Below, piece after piece: positions 24,080-31,817 of a stretch of 64,000 nt of DNA (within the stretch, counting starts at the first letter, position 1; every line of letters begins with the position of its first letter). The position numbers and the translations under genes are program-made. The DNA lies in assembly GCF_009671205.1 (NCBI RefSeq), contig NZ_CP045309.1, positions 806,001 through 870,000 of the forward strand, written 5' to 3'. The stretch is from Micromonospora terminaliae (GTDB taxonomy: Bacteria > Actinomycetota > Actinomycetes > Mycobacteriales > Micromonosporaceae). The notes under the pieces are model-generated. The model did not search any database and was not told the origin of the DNA. It saw only the letters and a program-made list of their open reading frames with translations.

Positions 24080-24771
24080 GGGTACGACGACTCCTGCTCG
24101 GCGCAGACCACGAGCTCGCGCACGGCGCAGCCGGGCGGCTGGGAGAGCGCGAACAGGACCGCCTCGGCGGTGTCGGCCGGGTCGTTGAGGATGGCGTCCG
24201 GGCCGGGCTTGTACCGCTCGTCCCGGTCGTCGAAGAACGCCGTCCGCATCCCACCCGGGATCAGCAGCGTGACGCCGACCGTCCCGGCCAGTTCGGCGGC
24301 GAGCGCCCGGGTGAACCCGACCACCCCGAACTTCGCCGCGCAGTACGCGGTCGCGTCGCTGACCGCCTTGACGCCCAGCGTGGACGCCACGGTCACCACC
24401 GTGCCGTGCGCCCGCTCCAGGTGCGGCAGGGCGGCCCGGATCACCGCGGCGGTGCCGAGCAGGTTGATCGTCACGATCCGGTCCCAGGTCGCGCCGTCGA
24501 CGTCGGCCAGCCGGCCGGGGACGTCCATGCCGGCGGCGGTCACCACGCCGTCGAGGCCACCGGCCTGCTCGGCGAGCTGCCGGGTGGCCGCCTCGGCGGC
24601 CCGTGTGTCGGCCAGGTCGCACTCGACCCACGGCACCCCGTCGGCCGGCGCCTGCCGGTCCAGCACGTACGGCCGCCCACCCGCCTTGGCCACCGCGGTC
24701 ACCACCGCCGCGCCGAGGCCGCTCGACCCGCCGGTCACGAGGACCGCCCGCCCGTTCAAATCCCTGCTCAT
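24076..24771 (-). CDS. Short-chain dehydrogenase/reductase in heptose cluster
   Basis: 231-aa classical SDR with the NAD(P)-binding TGGSSGLG (about residues 13-20), a VTAAG in place of NNAG, catalytic Ser in VASTLG and YCAAK (Tyr-x-x-x-Lys). The size is that of a classical reductase, not an extended SDR such as HldD epimerase. It lies between hldE and the GT9 gene, overlapping the latter by GTGA, so it probably acts on the sugar or acceptor made by this operon (inference). The ATG at 24771 has GGAG about 8 nt upstream and follows hldE after a 76-bp gap. Confidence 0.88.
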   Translation of the reverse strand: MSRDLNGRAVLVTGGSSGLGAAVVTAVAKAGGRPYVLDRQAPADGVPWVECDLADTRAAEAATRQLAEQAGGLDGVVTAAGMDVPGRLADVDGATWDRIVTINLLGTAAVIRAALPHLERAHGTVVTVASTLGVKAVSDATAYCAAKFGVVGFTRALAAELAGTVGVTLLIPGGMRTAFFDDRDERYKPGPDAILNDPADTAEAVLFALSQPPGCAVRELVVCAEQESSYP

Positions 24772-24847
24772 GCCGGCACTCCGCTTCGCTCCGTGCCGCC
24801 CTGAGGCACCAGTGCACTGCGTTGACGATCCGCTCGCTGACGCTCGC

Positions 24848-26260
24848 TCATACCGCTCCCTTGACGAGGTGGAGACCGCGCTGGCGCGCGGCCGAGATGG
24901 TGCCCGTGGTCGACCGCCCGGCCAGGAAGGGCACGGTGACGACCCGCCCGCCCCAGCGGCGTACCAGCTCCGCCTCGGGCAGCTCGGGGGCGCCCTCGCC
25001 GGCGTAGTCGCCGCCCTTGACCCAGACCTCTGGGCGGAGCCGGGCGAGCACCTGGTGCGGGGTGGGCTCGTCGAAGACCACCACCGCGTCGACGCAGTCC
25101 AGGGCGGCCAGCAGCCGCACCCGGTCCGCCTCCGGGTTGACCGGGCGCTCGGGCCCCTTGAGGCCCCGGACGCTGCGGTCGGAGTTGAGGCAGACCACCA
25201 GGCAGTCGCCGAGGCGGCGGGCCGCCTGGAGGGTGGCCAGGTGACCGGCGTGCAGGATGTCGAAGCAGCCGCCGGTGGCCACCACGGTGCCGCCGTCGGC
25301 GCGTACCGTCGCGACCAGTTCCTCGGCGGTGCGCGCGGCCGCCACCGGCCGCGGCTGCTCCGGCACCCGGTGCAGGCCGGCCGCCCCACCGGCGGCCACG
25401 TACGCGGACGCGGCCTCGACCGCCGCCTGCACCGCCTCGGCGACCGACGCGCCGGCGGCCAGCGCCAGCGCGGCGGTGGCGGCGAACCGGTCCCCGGCGC
25501 CGCAGGTGTCCTCGACGTGCTCCAGGGTGGACGGCGGCGACACGACCAGCGGGGCGCTGCCGGAGTGGCAGAGCACCGCGCCGTCCGCCCCCGTGGTCAC
25601 GGCGACCGCGCCGGCCCGCCACCGGCGGCGCAGCTCCTGCCCGGCGCGGGTGGCGGTGGAGAGCGCCGACCCGGCCCCCGCGTCGCCGGTGAGCTGGCGC
25701 AGTTCGGCCAGGTTGGGCGTGGCCAGCCGGACCCCGGGCACCGCGGCGGGGCCACGCGGGTGCGGGTCCCAGACCACCGGGGCGGTGGCGTCGGCCAGTG
25801 CCGCCCGCAGCGCCGGCTGCCGGAGCAGCCCGCGACCGTAGTCGCTCACCAGGATCGCCCGGGCCCGGGCCAGCAGCTCCAGCACCGCCTCCGGCGGCTC
25901 GCCCGGTGGCTGGGGGTCGCCGCCCCGGTCCAGCCGGAGCAGGGTCTGCCCGCCCGCGCGGAGCCGGATCTTCTCGGCCGTGGCTCCGGGCAGCGGGATC
26001 GGGTAGATGTCGACGCCCGCCCCGGTGAGCAGGTCCGTGAGCCGGGCCGCGCCGGCGTCGTCGGCCAGCCCGGTCACCAGCGCCACCTCGGTCCCCTGCG
26101 CGGCCGCGAGCAGCGCGGCCAGGCCGGCCCCGCCCGGCCGGTCGGCGGCGGACCGTTCGTCGAGCACCGGCACCGGCGCGTCCGGGGCGACCCGGCCGAC
26201 CACGCCGGTGACGTCCCGGTCCAGCAGCGCGTCGCCGACCACGACGAGCGGGCGGGTCAC
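24848..26260 (-). CDS. hldE: Bifunctional heptose-7-phosphate kinase/heptose-1-phosphate adenylyltransferase
   Basis: 470-aa two-domain enzyme. Residues 1 to about 310 form a PfkB/ribokinase domain with DTCGAGD at 251-257 (anion hole and catalytic Asp). Residues about 325-470 form a cytidylyltransferase-like domain with GCFDILHAGH (331-340, HxGH) and KGGDY. The family phosphorylates D-glycero-D-manno-heptose 7-phosphate at O1 and, after GmhB removes the 7-phosphate, adenylylates the product to ADP-heptose. The length matches E. coli HldE (about 477). GTG 26260 overlaps the gmhA stop as GTGA. With gmhA and the GmhB domain nearby, the pathway to ADP-D-glycero-D-manno-heptose is complete in this operon. 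Confidence 0.94.
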   Translation of the reverse strand: MTRPLVVVGDALLDRDVTGVVGRVAPDAPVPVLDERSAADRPGGAGLAALLAAAQGTEVALVTGLADDAGAARLTDLLTGAGVDIYPIPLPGATAEKIRLRAGGQTLLRLDRGGDPQPPGEPPEAVLELLARARAILVSDYGRGLLRQPALRAALADATAPVVWDPHPRGPAAVPGVRLATPNLAELRQLTGDAGAGSALSTATRAGQELRRRWRAGAVAVTTGADGAVLCHSGSAPLVVSPPSTLEHVEDTCGAGDRFAATAALALAAGASVAEAVQAAVEAASAYVAAGGAAGLHRVPEQPRPVAAARTAEELVATVRADGGTVVATGGCFDILHAGHLATLQAARRLGDCLVVCLNSDRSVRGLKGPERPVNPEADRVRLLAALDCVDAVVVFDEPTPHQVLARLRPEVWVKGGDYAGEGAPELPEAELVRRWGGRVVTVPFLAGRSTTGTISAARQRGLHLVKGAV

Positions 26261-27000
26261 GACCGTACCCACCCGGTGCCGGTCGACCCGTGCCCGTTGG
26301 TCGAGTGTCCGTTGGTCGAGTGTCCGTTGGCGCCGTCCCGGCCCTTGCCGGCGGCGACGGGTGGCGGCGCCCAGCGGGCGAAGGTGCCGGCCCGGGGCGC
26401 GGGGACGGACGCGGTCGGCAGCTGCCGGATCAGTGGCAGCGCCTGGTCGACGTACTCGCAGAGCAGGTGCGTGGAAACCAGGTGCAGCTCCTGCACCACC
26501 TGGCTGTCGGGGGACGGCACGGCGAGCACCTCGTGGCACCGGTCGGCGAGCGGGTTGGGGGCGGGGCCGGTGAAGGCCCAGCAGCGCAGGCCGGTGTCGT
26601 GGCCGGCCTGGGCGGCGGTGAGGAGGTTGGTGCTGGTGCCGCTGGTGGACATGAGCAGGAGGATGTCGTCGGGTCGGCCGTGGGCGCGGACCTGGCGGGC
26701 GAAGACCTCGTCGTAGCCGTAGTCGTTGCCGATGGCGGTGAGGGCGGAGGTTTCGGCGTGCAGGGCGATGGCGGACAGGGGTTCGCGGTCGTCGCGGAGT
26801 TTGCCGACGAGTTCGGCGGTGAGGTGCTGGGCTTCGGCGGCGCTGCCGCCGTTGCCGGCGACCAGCAGCCGCCCACCCCGGGCCAGCGTCCACGCCAGCT
26901 CGGTGCCCCAGCCCGCGAGCCGTTCGGCCTCCCGGCGGTAGGGCAGCAGCGCCGCGGCCAGCCCCGAGAGGTGGGCGTCGAGGGTGTCGTGGTGGGTCAT
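26257..27000 (-). CDS. gmhA: Sedoheptulose-7-phosphate isomerase (SIS domain) with C-terminal extension
   Basis: 247 aa. The SIS core (about 1-195) has AGNGGSAAEAQHLTAELVGK with His59 and Glu63, STSGTSTN (118-125) and ELHLVSTHLLCEYVD with His178, which correspond to the catalytic and zinc-binding residues of GmhA. It converts sedoheptulose 7-phosphate to D-glycero-D-manno-heptose 7-phosphate, the first step to ADP-heptose. An extra tail of about 50 residues (196-247) is low-complexity and includes NGHSTNGHSTNGHG, encoded by a 15-bp DNA repeat. The middle third of the gene (about 26560-26870) uses GAA, AAA and CTC codons where the flanks use GAG, AAG and CTG. ATG 27000 overlaps the preceding GT4 stop (TGATG). 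Confidence 0.93.
   Translation of the reverse strand: MTHHDTLDAHLSGLAAALLPYRREAERLAGWGTELAWTLARGGRLLVAGNGGSAAEAQHLTAELVGKLRDDREPLSAIALHAETSALTAIGNDYGYDEVFARQVRAHGRPDDILLLMSTSGTSTNLLTAAQAGHDTGLRCWAFTGPAPNPLADRCHEVLAVPSPDSQVVQELHLVSTHLLCEYVDQALPLIRQLPTASVPAPRAGTFARWAPPPVAAGKGRDGANGHSTNGHSTNGHGSTGTGWVRS
26291..26330. repeat. 15-bp in-frame tandem repeat in gmhA tail
   Basis: Two full units and two thirds of a third (26291-26305, 26306-26320, 26321-26330; unit TGTCCGTTGGTCGAG with one change in the first). It encodes repeated NGHST. Gain or loss of a unit would keep the frame. Confidence 0.92.
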
Positions 27001-28217
27001 CAGGCCACCGCCGGCGCGGGCCGGGACACCGTGGCCAGCGCCGAGTAGACCGCGCCGAGCTGTTCGGCGCAGCGCTTCCAGGAGTACCGGCTGCGGATCC
27101 GGTCCAACGCCGCCGTGGCGTACGTGAAGCGGCGGACCTTGTCGGCGAGCAGCCGGCGCAGGGCGGTGCCGAGCGCGCGGGGATCGCGCGGCGGCACCAG
27201 GTCGCCGGTGAGCCCGTCGACGACGGTGTCCGCGATGCCGCCGACGTTGGTGCCGATCACCGGCACGCCACAGGCCATCCCTTCGAGGGGGGTGAGCCCG
27301 AACGGCTCGTACCAGGGGGCGGCCACCAGAACGTCCGCCGACCGGTACCAGGCGCCCATCTCCTCGCGCGGCACCGCGCCGACCAGCTTCACCCGGTCGG
27401 CCACGCCGCACGCGTCGGCCAGCGCGGACAGCCGCCGGGCGAACGCGTCGGCGGGGAGGAGGTCGGCCGGCGGGCCGCCGACCACCACGCACTCGGCGTC
27501 CGGCACCGCGGGCAGCGCCCGGACCACCTCCAGGAAGCCCTTGCGCTCGACCATCCGGCCGACCGTGAGGATGCGGGGGCGGGCCGGGTCACGCGGGGCG
27601 ACCGGGCCGTCGGGCCGGAACACCGACTGGTTGACGCCGGACGGGACCAGCGCCATCCGGGACCGGGGCACGCCCATCCGGACCAGCTCGGCGACCTCGT
27701 CCTCGCACTGCACGATGACCCGGTCCACGGCCCGGCCGAGCGTCCGCTCGTAGCCGACCCGCCCTGGTGGACTGGTGTCCTTCGCGCCCTGGTGCCGGCG
27801 CTTGACCGTGCCCAGCGCGTGGTACGTGAGCACCGTCGGCACCCCGGTCCGCCGGCCCGCGTGCACGGTGGCCAGCCCGCTCATCCAGAAGTGCGCGTGC
27901 GCCACGTCCGGGGTCCAGCCGCCGCGCCGCCAGGTGTCTGCCAGCCAGCTGCCGAACTCACCCATGTACGGGAGCAGTTCGTCCTTCGGCACCCGTCGCG
28001 CCGGACCGGCCGGCACGTGGCACACCTGGTAGCCGTCCGCCGTGGACACCGCGTCGGGCAGGGCGGTGGAGTCGCGGCGGGTGTAGACGCGGACGTCGTG
28101 CCCCTCGCCGACCAGCGCGGCCGCGAGTTCCGCCACGTGGGTGTTCTGGCCGCCGGCATCCTCCTCGCCGAGGACGGCGAGCGGGCTGGCGTGCTCCGAA
28201 ATCATCGCGATGCGCAT
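27000..28217 (-). CDS. Glycosyltransferase family 4
   Basis: 405-aa GT-B enzyme. The N terminus MRIAMISEHASPLAVLGEEDAGGQ resembles sucrose-phosphate-synthase/MshA-like GT4 proteins with a GGQ glycine loop. The donor-binding part has ILTVGRMVERKGF and the E-x7-E motif in EPFGLTPLEGMACGVPVIGT. The donor sugar is unknown. No membrane helix. ATG 28217 is preceded by GGAGGAGGAG. Its start overlaps the upstream glycosyltransferase gene by 16 bp and its stop overlaps gmhA (TGATG), so it is fully embedded in the heptose operon. Confidence 0.91.
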   Translation of the reverse strand: MRIAMISEHASPLAVLGEEDAGGQNTHVAELAAALVGEGHDVRVYTRRDSTALPDAVSTADGYQVCHVPAGPARRVPKDELLPYMGEFGSWLADTWRRGGWTPDVAHAHFWMSGLATVHAGRRTGVPTVLTYHALGTVKRRHQGAKDTSPPGRVGYERTLGRAVDRVIVQCEDEVAELVRMGVPRSRMALVPSGVNQSVFRPDGPVAPRDPARPRILTVGRMVERKGFLEVVRALPAVPDAECVVVGGPPADLLPADAFARRLSALADACGVADRVKLVGAVPREEMGAWYRSADVLVAAPWYEPFGLTPLEGMACGVPVIGTNVGGIADTVVDGLTGDLVPPRDPRALGTALRRLLADKVRRFTYATAALDRIRSRYSWKRCAEQLGAVYSALATVSRPAPAVA

Positions 28218-29176
28218 GTCTCCTCCTCCATGATCCGGTCCCAGTCGGCGAGGAACCGGTCGAGCCCGAAGCGTTCCTTCGTCACCTCGCGCGCCCGCGC
28301 ACCCAGCCGGTACGCGGCGTCGCGGTCCTCGGCGAGCCACCGGGCCGCCTCGACGAGCGTGTCCACCCGGGTGGCGAGCACACCGGCGTCGGGCGGCACG
28401 GCGTCCACGGCCTCGGTGGTGGCCAGCGCGACCACCGGCATGCCGATGGTCATGGCCTCGATGAGGCTCAGCCCGAGCGAGGTCCACCGGCACAGGTGCA
28501 GGTACGCCCGCCGCCGCGCCACCTCGGTGTGCATCCGGTCCTGCGGCACGTCGTCGTGGACCGCCAGCCGGTCCGCCGGCAGGCCGAGCCGGTCGGGCAG
28601 CCCGGCAACCCCCATGCCGAAGACGTCCAGCGGGGCGGCGGCGGCGAAGCGTGGCATGAGGTCGGTGCCGGTGACCCGCCAGCGGCGGACCGGCTCGTTG
28701 GTGACCACCGCGAGGCGGTCCAGCTCGCCGGTCCACTCCACCCTGGGCGGCACGATGCCGTGCTCGACGACCGCGGTGCGGGTGTCGCCGTTGTCCCAGA
28801 ACAGCTCGTTGAAGTGGGTGACGTGGGTGAGCAGCAGGTCGTCGCGGTCGGCCATGGGGTGGCGGGTGTCCGGCACGTCGCCCTTCGGGGTGTTGTGCTC
28901 GACGTAGACGGCCGGCACGTCCCGGCCGGGCCGGCGACCCAGCCACCGTTCGGCCAGGTCCAGCTCCTCGGGCCGTTGCAGGATCACGAGGTCGACCTCG
29001 GTCCGCCCCAGCTCCTCCGGGGTCACCTCGACGGCGTTGTCCGGCCAGGTGTAGGTCCGCGCCCGGCCCAGCCCGTACGGGCCGCGGTCGGGCGTGACCG
29101 GCACCAGGTACCGGTGTCTCCCGTGCACGAACGACGTCGTCCAGGAGCCGTGCACGTGCCACACAAGAACGTTCAT
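28202..29176 (-). CDS. Glycosyltransferase (GT-B fold)
   Basis: 324-aa protein starting MNVLVWHVHGSWTTSFVHG, with YVEHNTPKGDVPDT in the acceptor domain and a C-terminal LHLCRWTSLGLSLIEAMTIGMPVVALATTE that carries the GT4-type E-x7-E-like donor-binding element. It is shorter than usual GT4 proteins because the second Rossmann domain is compact. The start is ATG 29176 with GAGGAGAG upstream; an open frame extends further but is repetitive Pro/Ala. It overlaps the next GT4 gene by 16 bp within the same operon. Substrates are unknown. Confidence 0.86.
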   Translation of the reverse strand: MNVLVWHVHGSWTTSFVHGRHRYLVPVTPDRGPYGLGRARTYTWPDNAVEVTPEELGRTEVDLVILQRPEELDLAERWLGRRPGRDVPAVYVEHNTPKGDVPDTRHPMADRDDLLLTHVTHFNELFWDNGDTRTAVVEHGIVPPRVEWTGELDRLAVVTNEPVRRWRVTGTDLMPRFAAAAPLDVFGMGVAGLPDRLGLPADRLAVHDDVPQDRMHTEVARRRAYLHLCRWTSLGLSLIEAMTIGMPVVALATTEAVDAVPPDAGVLATRVDTLVEAARWLAEDRDAAYRLGARAREVTKERFGLDRFLADWDRIMEEETCASR

Positions 29177-29229
29177 CTCTCTCCTCGTCGGCGACGGTGC
29201 GGGGGCGGGGGCGGGGGCGGGCGGTGGGG

Positions 29230-30798
29230 TCAACCGGGGGCGAGCCGGCGGACGGCCGCGACCACCGCGGCCGGGTCGACGCCGCCCAGGCAGGGGTGCC
29301 CGGCGACCGGGCAGACGGCCGCCCGGGTGTCCCGGCAGGCCGCCGAGACGTCACCGAGCCGGACCGTGGGCACCCGGTAGGGCCCCCACTGCCCGAACGG
29401 GACGGTCGGGGCGAAGAGGCTGACCACCGGGGTGCCGGCGGCGGCCGCCAGGTGCGCGGGTCCGGTGTTGCCGACGACCAGGCAGCGGGCCCCGGCGACG
29501 ATCCGGGCGAGTCCGGCCAGGTCGGTCGCCCCGCCCAGGTCGGTGCCGCCGGCGGCGGCCACCCGGGCGGTCAGCTCCCGCTCGCCGGGGCCGCCGGTGA
29601 CCAGCACCCGGTGACCGTCCGCCGCGAGGGCCGCCACGATCTCGGCGCAGCGCGCGGGCGGGCAGGCCCGGGCCGGCACCGAGGAGCCGGGGTGCACCAC
29701 CACGTAGCCGGCGGCGGGCAGGTCCACGGCCGGCGCGGGCAGGTCGGCGCGGAGGCGCAGTACCGGCTCGTCACCGGCGGGCAGGGCGAAACCGGCCGCG
29801 GCGGCCAGGGACACCGCCCGCTCCGGCTCGGGCACCCCGACCGGCACCCGGTGCCGGACGTCGAGCAGGGAGCCGGGGTAGTCGTCACTGATGGCGCTGA
29901 TCCGGGGCACACCCGCCATCCGCAGCAGCAGCGCCAGGGGGAGCGGCGACTGGTGGAACGAGGTGAACACGACCGCCTCGTCGGCGCCCACGTCGGTGAG
30001 CCGGGCGGTGAGCCGGCGCATGTCGTCGGGGTCGACCGGCTCGGGGGAACCGTCGATCCAGGGCAGCGGCCACTCGATGATCTCGTCGACGCCGGGCAGC
30101 AGCTCCGCCGCGGCCCGGCCGCGTGGCCCGCAGAGCAGCACCACCCGTTCCGCCCCGGCCGCCACCGCGCGGATCCCGGGGCCGGTGACCAGCACGTCGC
30201 CGGCCGAGTCGCTGCGTACCACCAGCACCGTGCCGGCCCGTCCGGCCCGCGCCACCACCGGTCGCACCGCCCGGTCCCGGCGCAGGATCTCGGCCACCGC
30301 GCCGGGCAGGTCCCAGGCGACGGCCGGCGCCTCGGCGACCTCCTCGGGCCGGGTGACCGGGGTGGGCACCAGGATTCCGGTGGCCCCGGCGGCGAGCGCG
30401 GCGGCCATGTCGCGGCCGATGTCGCCGACCAGCACGCAGCGCCGGGGCACGGTGCCGAGCGCCCGGGCCGCCTCGTGCACCAGCCCCGGGGCCGGCTTGC
30501 GGCAGGCGCAGCCGTCGGTGTCGTCGTGCGGGCAGATCGCCCAGTGGTCGAAGGGGCCGAGCAGCTCCCCGATGCGGGCGTGCACCGCGTGCATCTGCCG
30601 CTCGGTGAAGTATCCGCGGGCCAGCCCGGACTGGTTGGTCACCACGGCCAGCCGGAGCCCGGCCGCGCGCAGCCGGTCCAGCGCCTCCCGGGCGCCGGGC
30701 AGCGGCCGGACCTTCTCCGGGTCGCCGTTGTAGGGCACGTCCTCGACCAGGGTGCCGTCGCGGTCGAGCAGCACCGCGTCGTACAGGGGGGTCAGCAC
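29230..30798 (-). CDS. Fusion of heptose-1,7-bisphosphate phosphatase (GmhB) and GT9 glycosyltransferase
   Basis: 522-aa fusion. Residues 1 to about 178 are a HAD-IIIA phosphatase of GmhB type: DRDGT (12-16), VTNQSG (53-58), the zinc loop with Cys89, His91, Cys97 and Cys99, then CRKP and GDIGRD. Residues about 187-522 are a GT9 heptosyltransferase-like domain starting TVLVVRSDSAGDVLVTGPGI, with VVHPGSSVPAR and GNTGPAHLAAAAGTPVVSLFAP. One polypeptide thus removes the 7-phosphate of heptose bisphosphate and transfers a sugar, presumably heptose, to an acceptor. GTG 30798 overlaps the upstream GT2 stop by 7 bp. I see no frameshift that might have artificially joined two genes. Confidence 0.9.
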   Translation of the reverse strand: MLTPLYDAVLLDRDGTLVEDVPYNGDPEKVRPLPGAREALDRLRAAGLRLAVVTNQSGLARGYFTERQMHAVHARIGELLGPFDHWAICPHDDTDGCACRKPAPGLVHEAARALGTVPRRCVLVGDIGRDMAAALAAGATGILVPTPVTRPEEVAEAPAVAWDLPGAVAEILRRDRAVRPVVARAGRAGTVLVVRSDSAGDVLVTGPGIRAVAAGAERVVLLCGPRGRAAAELLPGVDEIIEWPLPWIDGSPEPVDPDDMRRLTARLTDVGADEAVVFTSFHQSPLPLALLLRMAGVPRISAISDDYPGSLLDVRHRVPVGVPEPERAVSLAAAAGFALPAGDEPVLRLRADLPAPAVDLPAAGYVVVHPGSSVPARACPPARCAEIVAALAADGHRVLVTGGPGERELTARVAAAGGTDLGGATDLAGLARIVAGARCLVVGNTGPAHLAAAAGTPVVSLFAPTVPFGQWGPYRVPTVRLGDVSAACRDTRAAVCPVAGHPCLGGVDPAAVVAAVRRLAPG

Positions 30799-31817
30799 CG
30801 CTCCGCCCCCGTGACCACGGATCCGGCCGCGACGGCGCGGGCGCGCCACCAGCCGCGTACCCAGTGGGCGACCGCGAGCGGCGGGATGAGCGCGCTGGTC
30901 GCCAGCATGGTGGCGACCTCGTCGGGGGTGCGCGGGCCGGGCGCGACGCGCGCCCGGGTGAACTCGGCCGTGCCGGCCGCCCAGCCGAGCGCGGCGAGGC
31001 CGCCGGTCACGGCGGCCGCGCGCCGGGCGCGGGCGGAGCGCAGGGGCGCGGCCCGCAGCACCCCGGCGGCCAGCGCCACCGCGCCGGCCGCGGCGACCGT
31101 CACGTGCCGGGGCCGCCGCCCCGGCGGCAGGTCGAGGTCGGCACGCCAGCCCGGCCCGTAGAGCCGGCGCAGCAGCGCGTCGTCGGCGTTGCCGCGCTGG
31201 GTGCGCAGGCTGACCCAGCGGCTCTCCGGGCGGACCGGGTGGGTCACCCGGCGCCGGCCGCGGGCCAGCTTCCAGCCGGCGCGGCGGACCCGGTAGGCCA
31301 GCTCGGCGTCCTCCCGGTAGGCGCGCGGGAAGCGCTCGTCGAACCCGCCGACCGCGGCCAGGGCCGTCCGGCGGTAGGCCATGTCCGCCGTGATCCAGCG
31401 CCCATCGGCCAGGCCGGCGGTGCCGCGTTCCCAGTCGGTGGGGCGGCGGCGCGCGGGCAGCGGCACGTCCACCACGCCCTGCACGCCGCCCACCCCGCCG
31501 GCGGTCGCGAGGTCGGCGCGCAGCGAGCGGGCCCAGTCCGGCGCCGGCACCACGTCGTCGTCGAGGAAGACCACCCACTCGCCGCGGGCGGCCCGCCAGC
31601 CCAGGTTGCGGGCGGCCGCCGGCCCCGCGCCGCGCCCGGTCAGCACCTTCGTGTACGCCGTGAGCGCCCCCGGCACCGCCAGCTCACCGGTGTCGTCACG
31701 CCGGTCGTCGACCAGCAGCAACTCGGCCTCGGACAGCTCGTCGAGCTGGCCGGCGAGGGCGTCCAGCAGGGTGGCCAGGCTCGGCCGCCCCAGTGTGGGC
31801 ACCACGACGCTGATCAC
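30792..31817 (-). CDS. Glycosyltransferase family 2 with C-terminal membrane segments
   Basis: 341-aa GT-A enzyme. It has ISVVVPTLGRPSLATLLDAL at the start, a VVFLDDDVVPAPDW metal-binding DxD-type motif (about residues 85-98) and a later acceptor/base region FPRAYREDAELAYRVRRAGW. The C-terminal 100 residues include two or three hydrophobic segments (about 235-252, 262-278 and 295-315) that could anchor it to the membrane. Donor and acceptor are unknown. GTG 31817 overlaps the carbamoyltransferase stop (GTGA), and the 3' end overlaps the GmhB-GT9 gene. It is the second gene of the operon. Confidence 0.9.
   Translation of the reverse strand: MISVVVPTLGRPSLATLLDALAGQLDELSEAELLLVDDRRDDTGELAVPGALTAYTKVLTGRGAGPAAARNLGWRAARGEWVVFLDDDVVPAPDWARSLRADLATAGGVGGVQGVVDVPLPARRRPTDWERGTAGLADGRWITADMAYRRTALAAVGGFDERFPRAYREDAELAYRVRRAGWKLARGRRRVTHPVRPESRWVSLRTQRGNADDALLRRLYGPGWRADLDLPPGRRPRHVTVAAAGAVALAAGVLRAAPLRSARARRAAAVTGGLAALGWAAGTAEFTRARVAPGPRTPDEVATMLATSALIPPLAVAHWVRGWWRARAVAAGSVVTGAERC

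Noticed and set aside
26291..26330. Phase-variation switch in gmhA
   Set aside because: The repeat unit is 15 bp, a multiple of three, so slippage would not shift the frame.
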